In this document: one piece after another, positions 55,657 to 64,000 of the stretch
Numbering within the stretch: the stretch's first letter is position 1
Layout: each line of letters starts with the position of its first letter
From: Halomonas sp. McH1-25
GTDB lineage: Bacteria > Pseudomonadota > Gammaproteobacteria > Pseudomonadales > Halomonadaceae
Length of the DNA stretch: 64,000 nucleotides
Direction: 5' to 3'
Assembly: GCF_022348165.1 (NCBI RefSeq)
Contig: NZ_JAKRFI010000004.1
Span: 124,001 to 188,000, forward strand
Position numbers and translations under genes: made by a program
Notes under the pieces: model-generated
The model's database searches: none
What the model saw: only the letters and a program-made list of their open reading frames with translations
Told to the model about the DNA's origin: nothing

Positions 55657-57240
55657 ATGAGCCATGTTGCTGCACCCCAGACGGCCATACCCATCCGCTT
55701 CACCGACCTGACCCAGTCGGGCCTCAAGGACGACCAGTTGTTCAATGCCCACAACGCCGATGCCTATCTCCAGGGCATGCTGCGCTGTGTCGATCTCGTC
55801 AAACGCAAGGTGGCTTCGATCGATCGGCCTTTCACGGGTATCCTGCCCGAGGAGATGAAGGCGCGCTTCGCCTCGGTGGACCTGGACCGGCATCTGGGCG
55901 ATCTCGATGCGGTACTAGGCGAGGTGGAACACCTGTACCTCGACGACGCCGTGTACTTTCACCATCCGCGTTATGTCGCCCATCTGAATTGCCCGGTCAC
56001 CCTGCCAGCGATCCTTGCCGAAGCGATTACCGCCCCGATCAACACCGCGGTGGAAACCTGGGACCAGAGCGCCGGTGGCACCTTCATCGAGCAGCACCTG
56101 ATCGATTGGACGGCCCAGCGTATCGGGCTGGGGCCACGTGCCGACGGCGTCTTTACCAGTGGCGGTACGCAGTCCAACCTTATGGCACTGCTGATCGCCC
56201 GCGACCGCTATTGCGCCGGCATCGAGGGCCATCTCGGCAACCAGACGCATGGCCTGCCGGCAGAGGCCGGACGCCTGCGCATCCTGGCCTCGCGGGCCAG
56301 CCACTTCAGCCTGCAGAAGGCTGCCGCCCTGCTTGGCCTGGGCCATAATGCCGTGGTTGCCGTGGCCTGCGATGCGGATTACCGCATGGACACTCGGGCG
56401 CTCGAACGGGAAATCGAGCGCTGCCGACGCGACGGCCTGATTCCTGTCGCCGTGGTAGCCACCGCCGGCACCACGGACTTCGGCAGCATCGACCCGCTGA
56501 ATGATATTGCAGCGCTATGCCGCCGCCATGAGCTGTGGATGCATGTCGATGCGGCCTACGGCGGAGGACTGCTGGTATCGACACGCCGTCGCCATTGGCT
56601 TGCCGGCATCGAATGCGCCGACTCGGTGAGCGTCGACTACCACAAGAGCTTCTTCCAGCCGGTGAGTTGCAGCGCCTTCCTGGTCCGGGATCGCCGCATG
56701 CTGGGTCATGTCACCTATCACGCCGACTACCTCAACCCCGCCAGCCAGGCCAGCGAAGGCACGCCCGACCTAGTCAACAAGAGCCTGCAGACCACGCGGC
56801 GCTTCGATGCCCTGAAACTGTGGATGACGCTGCGCCTGGTGGGCGCCGACCAGCTCGGTGAGTTGTTCGATCATGTCATCGCCCTGGCCCATGACGCCTA
56901 CCGCGCCCTGCAGGACGACAGCGAGCTGGAGATTGCCGTCGCCCCGCAGCTCAGCACGCTAGTGTTCCGCTACCGTCCCGAAACGCCCGTGTCCGACGAT
57001 GTGCTCGACGCCGCCAACGCCTATATCCGCCAGGCGCTGTCGCGTTCCGGCGAGGCCGTGATTGCAGCGACCCGCCTCGACGGCCGCCAGTTCCTCAAGT
57101 TCACCCTGCTCAATCCGGAAACCAGCGTGGCCGACCTGCAGGTCATCGCCGAGCGCATCAAGCATCACGGCGCCGACTACCTGACCCGGCACGCCCTGAC
57201 ATCCCCGGCACACGCTCGCACCACGCGCGCCCTGTCCTGA
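55657..57240 (+). CDS. PLP-dependent lysine/ornithine decarboxylase (DesA/DfoJ-like)
   Basis: Group II pyridoxal-dependent decarboxylase of 527 residues and probably the first siderophore step: lysine to cadaverine (or ornithine to putrescine). Signatures are 'FTSGGTQSNLMALL' (PLP phosphate), 'WMHVDAAYGGGLLVS' (Asp contacting the pyridine N) and the Schiff-base Lys in 'SVDYHKSFFQPVSCSAFLVR'. The last motif is as in DesA; 2,4-diaminobutyrate decarboxylases share the fold, so the substrate is not certain. An ATG at 55594 adds 21 residues; 55657 is preferred for length and its AAAGGTG site. It heads the operon with the N-hydroxylase. Confidence 0.9.
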   Translation: MSHVAAPQTAIPIRFTDLTQSGLKDDQLFNAHNADAYLQGMLRCVDLVKRKVASIDRPFTGILPEEMKARFASVDLDRHLGDLDAVLGEVEHLYLDDAVYFHHPRYVAHLNCPVTLPAILAEAITAPINTAVETWDQSAGGTFIEQHLIDWTAQRIGLGPRADGVFTSGGTQSNLMALLIARDRYCAGIEGHLGNQTHGLPAEAGRLRILASRASHFSLQKAAALLGLGHNAVVAVACDADYRMDTRALEREIERCRRDGLIPVAVVATAGTTDFGSIDPLNDIAALCRRHELWMHVDAAYGGGLLVSTRRRHWLAGIECADSVSVDYHKSFFQPVSCSAFLVRDRRMLGHVTYHADYLNPASQASEGTPDLVNKSLQTTRRFDALKLWMTLRLVGADQLGELFDHVIALAHDAYRALQDDSELEIAVAPQLSTLVFRYRPETPVSDDVLDAANAYIRQALSRSGEAVIAATRLDGRQFLKFTLLNPETSVADLQVIAERIKHHGADYLTRHALTSPAHARTTRALS

Positions 57241-57263
57241 CGGTTCTTCAAGGAAGATACGCC

Positions 57264-58589
57264 ATGCACGACAAGACCTACGACTTCATCGCCATCGGCC
57301 TGGGCCCTTTCAATCTGGGCCTGGCATGCCTGACCGAGCCCCTGGATGACCTCGACGGGCTCTTCCTCGAGCGCAGCGCCGGTTTCGACTGGCACCCCGG
57401 CATGCTCCTGGAGGATGCCACCCTGCAGACCCCGTTCCTGGCCGACCTGGTCACGCTGGCCGACCCCACCAGCCGCTTCAGCTTCCTCAATTATCTCAAG
57501 ACGCAGGGCAAGATCTACTCGTTCTATATCCGCGAGGACTTCTTCCTGCTGCGCAACGAATACAACCAGTACTGCCAGTGGGCGGTCGGCCAGTTGTCGT
57601 CGCTCCGCTTTCAGCAGGACGTGCAGCGCATCGACTACGACGCGCAGCAGGACCATTACGTGGTGCGCTGCGTGGACACCCGACGTGGTGAACCGGTCGA
57701 TTATCGAGCCCGCAAGCTGGTCCTGGGTACCGGCACCAGCCCCTGGCTGCCCGAGAGCTGCCGTCCCCATGCCGAGCGGGTCGTGCACAGCGGCCAGTAT
57801 CTGGACAACAAGGCGGAGCTACAGGCCAAGGAGACCATCACGCTGATCGGCAGCGGCCAGAGTGCGGCGGAGATCTACAAGGACCTGCTTCAAGACATCG
57901 ACCGCTATGGCTATACCCTCAACTGGATCACCCGCTCGTCGCGCTTCTTCCCGCTGGAGTACGGCAAGCTGACGCTGGAGATGACCTCCCCGGAATACAT
58001 CGACTACTTCCATGCCTTGCCCGAGGCCACCCGCGACGCACTGATGCGCTCGCAGAAGGGCTTGTACAAGGGCATCAACCTGGACCTGATCAACGCCATC
58101 TACGATCTGCTGTACACCAAGCGGCTCGGCGGTGAACTCGACACCCATCTGCTCACCAATGCCCAGCTCGAAGGTTGTCGCTTCGATACCGCCAGCGATG
58201 AGTTCGAACTGACCTTGCTGCATACCGAGCAGGCGCAGTACTACCGGCATCGCACCCAGGCGCTGGTGCTGGCCACCGGTTACCGCTACGAGGAGCCGGC
58301 CTTCCTGGCACCGATCGCCTCACAGATCCGCCGCGACACGCATGGCCGCTTCGCGGTCGACCGTCACTACAGCATCGACCGCTCGCACTCCCGGATCTTC
58401 GTTCAGAATGCCGAGCTGCATACCCACGGACTGGCGGCGCCGGATCTGGGCATGGCCTGCTACCGCAACGCCTGCATCATCCGTGAGCTCAGCGGTATCG
58501 AGCATTACCCCATCGAACGGCGCATCGCGTTCCAGGCCTTCGGTGCCCCCGACGAGGCCGTGTTCCGACCGCAACGGATGACCGCCTGA
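57264..58589 (+). CDS. Lysine/ornithine/diamine N-monooxygenase (DesB/DfoA-like)
   Basis: FAD- and NADPH-dependent N-hydroxylating monooxygenase of 441 residues, class B. FAD motif 'FIAIGLGPFNLGLACL', substrate region 'PFLADLVTLADPTSRFSFLN', NADPH motif 'TLIGSGQSAAEIYKDL' and the D/LATGY motif 'LVLATGYRYEEPAFLAP'. In desferrioxamine pathways the enzyme hydroxylates cadaverine, and the product is acylated next. It starts 24 bases after the decarboxylase and overlaps the exporter by 1 base. Confidence 0.93.
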   Translation: MHDKTYDFIAIGLGPFNLGLACLTEPLDDLDGLFLERSAGFDWHPGMLLEDATLQTPFLADLVTLADPTSRFSFLNYLKTQGKIYSFYIREDFFLLRNEYNQYCQWAVGQLSSLRFQQDVQRIDYDAQQDHYVVRCVDTRRGEPVDYRARKLVLGTGTSPWLPESCRPHAERVVHSGQYLDNKAELQAKETITLIGSGQSAAEIYKDLLQDIDRYGYTLNWITRSSRFFPLEYGKLTLEMTSPEYIDYFHALPEATRDALMRSQKGLYKGINLDLINAIYDLLYTKRLGGELDTHLLTNAQLEGCRFDTASDEFELTLLHTEQAQYYRHRTQALVLATGYRYEEPAFLAPIASQIRRDTHGRFAVDRHYSIDRSHSRIFVQNAELHTHGLAAPDLGMACYRNACIIRELSGIEHYPIERRIAFQAFGAPDEAVFRPQRMTA

Positions 58590-59803
58590 TGCTCAAGAGG
58601 CTGTTGATCGCCATGACCGCCGTAGCCGTGGTCAGCGACTCGATGTTGTTGCCGTTCTACCCGCAGTTCTTCGCCGGGCGCTTCGGCATCGACAGTCCCG
58701 TGCATGTCGGGCTCTACCTGGCGACGGCCTGTCTGACGGTAATGCTCGCACTGCCCGCCTGGGCGCGCCTGGCCAAGCGTATCGATCCGCTGGTACTGCT
58801 CATCTATACCCAGGTGGCTGCCGGCGTGCTGTGCGTGACCTGCTACACGCTGAGGGATGTGCTGACGTTCTGGGCGGTGTCGATGGCCATGCTGGTGTTC
58901 AAGGCCAGCTACCTGCTCATCTACCCCTATGTCATGCGTCTGGAACACCGCGACAGCCACGCCGGCACCATCGGCGTGCTGTCGGTCGTGGTGCACTTCG
59001 GCGGCATCCTCGGTGCCTTGCTGGGCGGGGTGGCCCTCGATCACGGCGAGGCACGCGACATCTTCCTGGTCATGGCCGTCAGCGACGTGATCCAGGTCGT
59101 GGTGTGCCTGTTCCTGGTCATGCGGGGCGTCCACCGCCCGACAGCCGACACCGCAGTCGAGCCGCCAACTTCCACGACACGCGCCAGCGGTCACGGCATC
59201 ATTCGCCTGGGCCTGGTGATGCTGGTGTTCTACTTCAGCGCCTTCCTGATCCGGCCGTTCTTCGTGCTGCACTGGGAAGCGGTATCTGGGCTGGTCAATG
59301 CCAGCATGTCGGCACTGGTCTTTGCCATTCCCGGCGCGGTCGCTCTGCTGGCGCTGGTGTGGAACGCCCACGCCCGACGTCAAGGCGGGCGCCCCGGGGA
59401 GCGCCTGGCGACCCTGCTGATCATGGGGACCGCCGGCCTGTTGCTCCAGGCCAGTCCGCTGGCCCCGGTGCTCCTCGTCGGGCGCGTCCTGTTCGGCTGG
59501 GCGCTGTTCCAGGTCACCGTACGCCTCGAGGTGCTGATCTTCGAGACCGGAACGCCGGACAGCTACGCAAGCGACTACAGCAAGGCACACATTTTCCAGA
59601 ACCTGGGGGTGCTCGGCGCCTCGTTCGCCACCGGTTCGACGGTCAGCACCTTCGGGCTGGCCAGCCCCTTCCTCATGGCCGCGCTGGGTTTCGTAGCGAC
59701 GGCCCTGCTCTTTCCCCTGTTGCTGCAGCCCGTGCTGAAACCGCGCCAGGCGGATATATCCGGCTCGGCTGCTCCCTACCGTGCGAGAGGTCTTTCGCAA
59801 TGA
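58589..59803 (+). CDS. MFS transporter, siderophore exporter-like (DfoS-type)
   Basis: Inner-membrane protein of 404 residues with about 12 hydrophobic segments. It begins 'LKRLLIAMTAVAVVSDSMLL', typical of MFS proteins; a cytoplasmic loop with Arg/Gly separates the two halves ('RRQGGRPGERLATLLIM'). Its position between the hydroxylase and the synthetase, with a 1-base overlap upstream and a 4-base overlap downstream, argues that it exports the siderophore or moves an intermediate. Direction of transport is inferred from context. Confidence 0.88.
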   Translation: MLKRLLIAMTAVAVVSDSMLLPFYPQFFAGRFGIDSPVHVGLYLATACLTVMLALPAWARLAKRIDPLVLLIYTQVAAGVLCVTCYTLRDVLTFWAVSMAMLVFKASYLLIYPYVMRLEHRDSHAGTIGVLSVVVHFGGILGALLGGVALDHGEARDIFLVMAVSDVIQVVVCLFLVMRGVHRPTADTAVEPPTSTTRASGHGIIRLGLVMLVFYFSAFLIRPFFVLHWEAVSGLVNASMSALVFAIPGAVALLALVWNAHARRQGGRPGERLATLLIMGTAGLLLQASPLAPVLLVGRVLFGWALFQVTVRLEVLIFETGTPDSYASDYSKAHIFQNLGVLGASFATGSTVSTFGLASPFLMAALGFVATALLFPLLLQPVLKPRQADISGSAAPYRARGLSQ

Positions 59804-62292
59804 CGACGACGCCATTTCTCAGTTCCCTGTACGACCCGCAGCTCAGCTTCACCCACGATGTGCCGGGGCTCGGACGCTTCCACCTGCGTGCCGTTCGCCT
59901 GCCCGACGACATCGCCCTGATCCATGACTGGGTCAGCCGCGAGTACGCCCACTTCTGGGGCATGAACGGCGACAGCGCCGCCCAGGTGCAGGCGTTCTAT
60001 CAGGCCATGCATGACAGTCCCCATAGCCAGGCTTTCCTCGGCGCCTTCGAGGATCGGCCGGCATTTCTGGTCGAGTGCTATCAGCCCGAGCATGACCCCA
60101 TCGGCGCGCATTACCCGGTCCAGCCGGGCGATCGCGGCATGCATTTCCTCGTCGCTCCCGTCGAGACACGTATTCACCGCTTCAGCTGGGGCGTGCTGAG
60201 CACGGTCATGCATCTAATGTTCAGCGCAGCCGATACCCGGCGCGTGGTGGTCGAGCCCGACGTGAACAACGCCAGGATCCATCCGCTCAACCGCCGGGCG
60301 GGTTTCGCTTACGACCGCCAGGTCGCGCTGCCGGAAAAGACCGCCCATCTGGCCTTCTGTACCCGCGCCCAGTTCCAGGCCGCCGAGCGGCGCGAGCTTG
60401 ACGAACTCACTCAGCAAGAGACGACCGACATGCCAACCCGTCCGACCACCGCCCAGGCAACCACCGATCACCTTCAGCCGGCCCTGTGGGCCCAGGCCAA
60501 TCGGCTGCTGATCCGCAAGGCCATCGCCGAGTTCGCTCATGAGCTGCTGCTGGAGCCCACCTGCCTGGTGCGCGACGGCGACTGGGGTCACTACGAGCTG
60601 CGCGTACCCGGCCAGGACACCCGCTACCGGTTTCGCGCCCGGGTGATGCAACTCGACCACTGGTGGGTCGAGGCTGGCTCGATCGAAAAGTTCGTCGGCG
60701 ACCGCTCCACCGAGCTGGATGCCCAGCACTTCATCATCGAATTCCGCGATGTGCTGGGCATCGACGACGAGACCCTGCCGGTCTATCTGGAAGAGGTCAG
60801 CAGCACCCTGTTCGGCAGCGCCTACAAGCTGGCCAGCCAGCGGCTCGATGCCAGCGCTCTGGCGCTTGCCGATTTCCAGACCATCGAAACCGCCATGACC
60901 GAAGGGCACCCGGCCTTTGTGGCCAACAATGGCCGCATTGGCTTCGATGGCGTCGACTATCACGCCTATGCTCCCGAGGCCGGTGCCGAGATCCATCTGG
61001 TGTGGCTGGCCGTGCATCGCGAGCACGCCCGTTTCACCTGTTCGGCATCGCTTTCCTACACGACGCTGCTCGACGAGGAGCTCGGCAATGCCACGGTGAG
61101 CGATTTCGAGCGTCGACTCGTCGACCTTGGCCTGGACCCGCGGAACTACCTGTTCATGCCGATCCATCCCTGGCAGTGGCACAACAAGCTGGCCATCACC
61201 TTCGCCGGCGAGATAGCCAACCAGCGCATCGTCTGCCTGGGCAGCGGCGAGGATGGCTATCGCGCCCAGCAGTCGATCCGTACCCTGTTCAACGCCCACC
61301 ACCCCGAGCGCCGCTACGTCAAGACGGCACTCTCGATCCTCAACATGGGCTTCATGCGCGGCCTGTCGCCCTACTACATGCAGGGCACACCGGCGATCAA
61401 CGACTGGCTCAAGCGCCTGGTCGACGATGACCCGTTCCTGGCGGCCAATGGCTTCACCCTGCTGCGCGAGGTTGCGGCCATCGGTTATCGCAATGCCTAC
61501 TTCGAGTCGGCCATCGAGCGCGACAGCCCCTACAAGAAAATGCTTGCCTGTCTGTGGCGGGAAAGCCCGATCGGCCTGCTCGAGCCCGGTCAACGGCTGA
61601 TGACCATGGCCGCCCTGCTGCACCGTGACCGGGACGGCCACGCCCTGCTACCGGCACTGATCGAGGCTTCGGGGCTCGACACCCGCACCTGGCTGAAGCG
61701 CTATCTGGAGGCGTATCTCACACCGCTGCTGCACTGTTTTTTCGCCCATGACCTGGTCTTCATGCCTCACGGCGAGAACCTGATCCTGCAACTCGATGGG
61801 CACGTGCCGGTCCGGGCGATCATGAAGGACATCGCCGAAGAGAGCGCCATCATGAATCTCGACGCCGAACTGCCGGACACGGTGCGGCGACTGGCCGTCG
61901 AGGTGCCCGACCACCTCAAGGTGCTGTCGATCTTCACCGACACTTTCGACTGTATCTTCCGCTACCTGGCGCACATCCTGGTCGAGCATGGCGGCAGTGA
62001 CGGCTCGTTCGAGGAACGCGACTTCTGGCAGTGCGTCGCCGAATGCATCATCGACTACCAGCGCCGGTATCCGCAGTATCGCGACAAGTTCGCCCGCTAC
62101 GACCTGTTCGCCCCGGCATTCGCCCGCTCCTGCCTCAACCGCCTGCAGCTCGGCAACAACCGGCAGATGATCGACCTGGCCGATCCGTCGAAGAACCTCA
62201 AGTTCGCCGGCACGTTGAGCAATCCCATCGCCGCGTTTCGGCCTGCCGCCATGCCGTCGGGCTCGGCCACGGCCCATGTCACGACGGCCTGA
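59800..62292 (+). CDS. Fused acyltransferase-NIS siderophore synthetase (DfoC-like)
   Basis: Protein of 830 residues with two enzymes. Residues 1-200 are a GNAT acyltransferase like DesC/IucB ('NARIHPLNRRAGFAYDRQVA', 'LPEKTAHLAFCTRAQF') that acylates the N-hydroxydiamine, usually with succinyl-CoA. A flexible linker spans about 200-225. Residues 225-830 are an IucA/IucC-type synthetase like DesD ('WAQANRLLIRKAIAEFAHEL', 'FMPIHPWQWHNKLAITFAGE', 'RYVKTALSILNMGFMRGL', 'MPHGENLILQL'), which joins and cyclises units with ATP. In Erwinia and Pantoea this fusion is DfoC. An internal ATG at 60430, at the old synthetase start, could allow separate synthetase synthesis. The start overlaps the MFS stop by 4 bases. 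Confidence 0.93.
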   Translation: MTTTPFLSSLYDPQLSFTHDVPGLGRFHLRAVRLPDDIALIHDWVSREYAHFWGMNGDSAAQVQAFYQAMHDSPHSQAFLGAFEDRPAFLVECYQPEHDPIGAHYPVQPGDRGMHFLVAPVETRIHRFSWGVLSTVMHLMFSAADTRRVVVEPDVNNARIHPLNRRAGFAYDRQVALPEKTAHLAFCTRAQFQAAERRELDELTQQETTDMPTRPTTAQATTDHLQPALWAQANRLLIRKAIAEFAHELLLEPTCLVRDGDWGHYELRVPGQDTRYRFRARVMQLDHWWVEAGSIEKFVGDRSTELDAQHFIIEFRDVLGIDDETLPVYLEEVSSTLFGSAYKLASQRLDASALALADFQTIETAMTEGHPAFVANNGRIGFDGVDYHAYAPEAGAEIHLVWLAVHREHARFTCSASLSYTTLLDEELGNATVSDFERRLVDLGLDPRNYLFMPIHPWQWHNKLAITFAGEIANQRIVCLGSGEDGYRAQQSIRTLFNAHHPERRYVKTALSILNMGFMRGLSPYYMQGTPAINDWLKRLVDDDPFLAANGFTLLREVAAIGYRNAYFESAIERDSPYKKMLACLWRESPIGLLEPGQRLMTMAALLHRDRDGHALLPALIEASGLDTRTWLKRYLEAYLTPLLHCFFAHDLVFMPHGENLILQLDGHVPVRAIMKDIAEESAIMNLDAELPDTVRRLAVEVPDHLKVLSIFTDTFDCIFRYLAHILVEHGGSDGSFEERDFWQCVAECIIDYQRRYPQYRDKFARYDLFAPAFARSCLNRLQLGNNRQMIDLADPSKNLKFAGTLSNPIAAFRPAAMPSGSATAHVTTA

Positions 62293-62310
62293 AACTCACC
62301 AAGGGATTGG

Positions 62311-62339
62311 CTACCCGCCTGCGGGCGGGTAGTCGTTTC
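62311..62339 (+). terminator. Probable terminator after the siderophore synthetase
   Basis: A 9-bp stem CTACCCGCC / GGCGGGTAG with a TGCG loop, followed by TCGTTTCG. It is 19 bases after the synthetase stop. The short T run makes termination probable but not certain. Confidence 0.65.
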
Positions 62340-62391
62340 GGCCAAGGCACGGAACGTGCCCCTGGCCTTCACTGTTCAGACGTGATCCGCC

Positions 62392-62886
62392 ATGACCTCA
62401 ACGCTCGATCAGTTGTTTCAGGAACATTCCAGGGAACTCGCCGGTTACCTGGTGCGCAAGCTGGACGCCCCCGATCTCGCCGCCGACCTGTGCCAGGAAG
62501 TCTACTTGCGCCTGCGTCGCTCGGCGCTTCCCGACCCATTGCGCAACCCTCGCGCCTACCTGTTCCGGATCGCACGCAACCTGCTCATCGATCACCAGCG
62601 CCAGCGCGGGGCGCAACCGGAAACCATGCCGCTCGACGACCCGACCCTGGCGCTGGAGAGCACGGCCACCTGCCCCGAGACGGCAGTCAGCCAGGCGCAG
62701 CATCTGGCCCAGGTGCGTGCTCGCCTGGCCAGACTCCCCACCCACGTACGCCAAGCCCTGCTGTGGCATCGCCTCGAGGGCCTGCCCCAGCGCGAAATCG
62801 CCCAGCGGCTCGGTGTGTCCGAACGTATGGCGGGACGCTACATCACCCAGGCCATCGAAGCCTGCGCTCGCGAGGCAAGCCGGTGA
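62392..62886 (+). CDS. ECF sigma factor, FecI-like
   Basis: RNA polymerase sigma-70 factor of 164 residues. Region 2 is 'LAADLCQEVYLRLRRSAL' plus 'YLFRIARNLLIDHQR', and region 4 is 'WHRLEGLPQREIAQRLGVSE'. The form matches iron-starvation sigma factors that drive TonB-receptor and iron-transport genes. No FecR-like anti-sigma gene follows it in this window, and neither receptor here has a signalling domain. It lies just upstream of the ABC transporter genes on the same strand, after a probable terminator. Confidence 0.9.
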   Translation: MTSTLDQLFQEHSRELAGYLVRKLDAPDLAADLCQEVYLRLRRSALPDPLRNPRAYLFRIARNLLIDHQRQRGAQPETMPLDDPTLALESTATCPETAVSQAQHLAQVRARLARLPTHVRQALLWHRLEGLPQREIAQRLGVSERMAGRYITQAIEACAREASR

Positions 62887-62911
62887 GCGCTTGTGGCGCA
62901 GCGTGTAATTT

Positions 62912-62926
62912 TGATAACTGTTCTTA
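62912..62926 (+). promoter_or_regulatory. Weak Fur-like 7-1-7 motif upstream of the ABC ATPase
   Basis: TGATAAC-T-GTTCTTA matches the Fur heptamer pair at 10 of 14 positions, 50 bases before the ATPase start. It sits in a short AT-rich stretch between the sigma factor and the transporter. Candidate iron-responsive site only. Confidence 0.35.
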
Positions 62927-62976
62927 TTTGAATTACGATTGCGACGTAAGAGTCTTTCCCTTGTGGGGTTCACCGC

Positions 62977-63744
62977 ATGTTCGACGTCGACGCTGCCAGC
63001 TTCGAAGTGGGCGGCAAGTGCCTGCTGCAGCCTACCAGCCTGACCTTCGCCGAAGGTCAGGTCTATGGCCTGATCGGTCACAACGGCTCGGGCAAGTCGA
63101 CGCTGCTCAAGTTGCTTGCCCAGCAGCAGCCGGCGAGCAGTGGCGAGATTCGGCTCGATGGGCGCGCCCTGTCGGCCTGGGGCAACCGTGAGTTCGCCCG
63201 CCAGGTCGCCTACCTGCCGCAGCATCTGCCCAGCGCCGACAACCTGACCGGTCGCGAGCTGGTGGCGTTCGGCCGCTACCCCTGGCATGGTCTGCTGGGT
63301 CGCATGACCCGCGAGGATCGCACCCAGATCGAACGGGCCATCGCCCTGACGCACACCGAGGCCTTCGCCGACCGCCTGGTCGACACCCTGTCGGGCGGCG
63401 AGCGCCAGCGTGTATGGCTGGCCATGCTACTCGCCCAGGGCAGCCGCTACCTGCTGCTCGACGAACCGCTGGCAGCGCTGGACATCGCCCATCAGGTCGA
63501 GGTGCTGGCGCTGGTGCGCAAGCTGTGCCGCGAGTTGGGCCTGAGCGTGATCATCGTGCTGCATGACGTCAACATGGCGGCCCGCTACTGCGACCAGTTG
63601 ATCGCCCTGCACAGCGGTCGCCTGCTGGCCCAGGGATCGCCGGGCGAGATGATGTGCGACTCCACGCTGGAAGCGATCTATGGCATTCCCATGCGCGTGA
63701 TGCCGCACCCGGGTGGCGAGCATCCCATCGCTATCCTGCATTGA
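62977..63744 (+). CDS. Ferric siderophore ABC transporter ATPase (FhuC/FecE-like)
   Basis: ABC ATPase of 255 residues that powers uptake of ferric siderophores across the inner membrane. Walker A is 'GHNGSGKST' (residues 34-42), the signature motif is 'LSGGERQRVWLAML', Walker B is 'YLLLDEPLAALD', and the switch His is in 'IIVLHDVNMAARY'. It resembles FhuC and FecE, which serve hydroxamate and citrate systems. It is 40 bases upstream of the substrate-binding protein gene in the same operon. A GGGG near-site precedes the ATG. Confidence 0.94.
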   Translation: MFDVDAASFEVGGKCLLQPTSLTFAEGQVYGLIGHNGSGKSTLLKLLAQQQPASSGEIRLDGRALSAWGNREFARQVAYLPQHLPSADNLTGRELVAFGRYPWHGLLGRMTREDRTQIERAIALTHTEAFADRLVDTLSGGERQRVWLAMLLAQGSRYLLLDEPLAALDIAHQVEVLALVRKLCRELGLSVIIVLHDVNMAARYCDQLIALHSGRLLAQGSPGEMMCDSTLEAIYGIPMRVMPHPGGEHPIAILH

Positions 63745-63784
63745 TTCGTTCGCTTCGCTGACCTGCCATGCTCTCGGAGATCGC

Positions 63785-64000
63785 GTGACCGTCGAGATTT
63801 CTCAGCCCGTTCATTCACGGTCGGTCCTGGCCGCTCTCGTCATCACGCCGCTGCTAGTGCTGCTCCTGGTCAGCGTGACGCTGCCTAGCCGGGCGGACGA
63901 AGCACCCGACGTCGCCACGCTCGACTGGACCCTGGCCGAAACCCTGCTGGCCCTGGGGGTCGTGCCGGAGGGCGTCGCACAAATCGATGCCTATCGAGAC
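63785..64000 (+). CDS. Iron-siderophore ABC transporter substrate-binding protein (partial, FhuD-like)
   Basis: The first 72 codons of a periplasmic binding protein. A GTG start (63785) follows GGAG closely. A signal sequence with a strongly hydrophobic stretch ('VLAALVITPLLVLLLVSV') is followed by 'LDWTLAETLLALGVVPEGVA', the usual N-terminal motif of FhuD/FecB-type proteins. The frame runs open to the end of the window. An FhuB-like permease would be expected downstream, outside the window. Confidence 0.85.
   Translation, partial: MTVEISQPVHSRSVLAALVITPLLVLLLVSVTLPSRADEAPDVATLDWTLAETLLALGVVPEGVAQIDAYRD

Overview
The window is a chromosomal stretch from a GC-rich gammaproteobacterium. Acidic proteins, trehalose and glycogen genes, a CPA2 cation antiporter and an Entner-Doudoroff gluconate dehydratase together suggest a halophilic or halotolerant Halomonadaceae-type organism. 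This is inference; no 16S rRNA gene is present.

Layout. Positions 1-11274 (minus strand) are a storage-glucan and trehalose operon: glgA, a GlgB-like gene with eroded active-site motifs, treZ, malQ, treY, a DUF2934 protein and a partial glgX. Several genes overlap by 4 nt. Positions 11761-17136 carry an RND multidrug pump (adaptor and permease) with a divergent TetR/AcrR repressor and an operator-like palindrome. Positions 17205-26966 hold housekeeping and accessory genes: an alpha/beta hydrolase, fructosamine-kinase-like protein, KefB/C-type antiporter, FemAB/GNAT-like protein, DUF4190 protein, aldehyde dehydrogenase, dienelactone hydrolase-like protein and a three-PAS diguanylate cyclase. 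Positions 27149-35705 are a sugar-catabolism block: gap is divergent from edd-glk-mutarotase-aldo/keto reductase, followed by pgi and a PfkB kinase behind a perfect palindrome. Positions 35709-43039 (minus) hold a UbiA prenyltransferase, esterase, SLC13 permease and osmoregulated-glucan genes opgG-opgH. Positions 43855-48197 hold a Pat-like acyl-CoA synthetase/GNAT fusion, a CBS protein, a possibly truncated GGDEF protein and a tRNA(CAU).

Positions 48214-64000 are an iron-uptake island. It holds a YceI-like protein, a 4'-phosphopantetheinyl transferase, an IutA-like receptor, an AraC/PchR-type regulator and a FhuA/FoxA-type receptor. A desferrioxamine-type (NIS) biosynthesis operon follows (decarboxylase, N-hydroxylase, MFS exporter, fused acyltransferase-synthetase), then a FecI-like sigma factor, an ABC ATPase and the start of a siderophore-binding protein. 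Fur-like boxes precede several transcription units, so the island is probably iron-repressed: it makes and exports a hydroxamate, takes up ferric siderophores through the two receptors, and moves them across the inner membrane by the FhuC/FhuD-type ABC system.

The most unusual items are the GlgB-like pseudoenzyme kept inside the glycogen/trehalose operon, an aldo/keto reductase lacking its catalytic His in the glucose operon, an orphan FecI-like sigma factor, a histone-H1-like tail on the DUF2934 protein, and the 22-base-arm palindrome in front of pgi.
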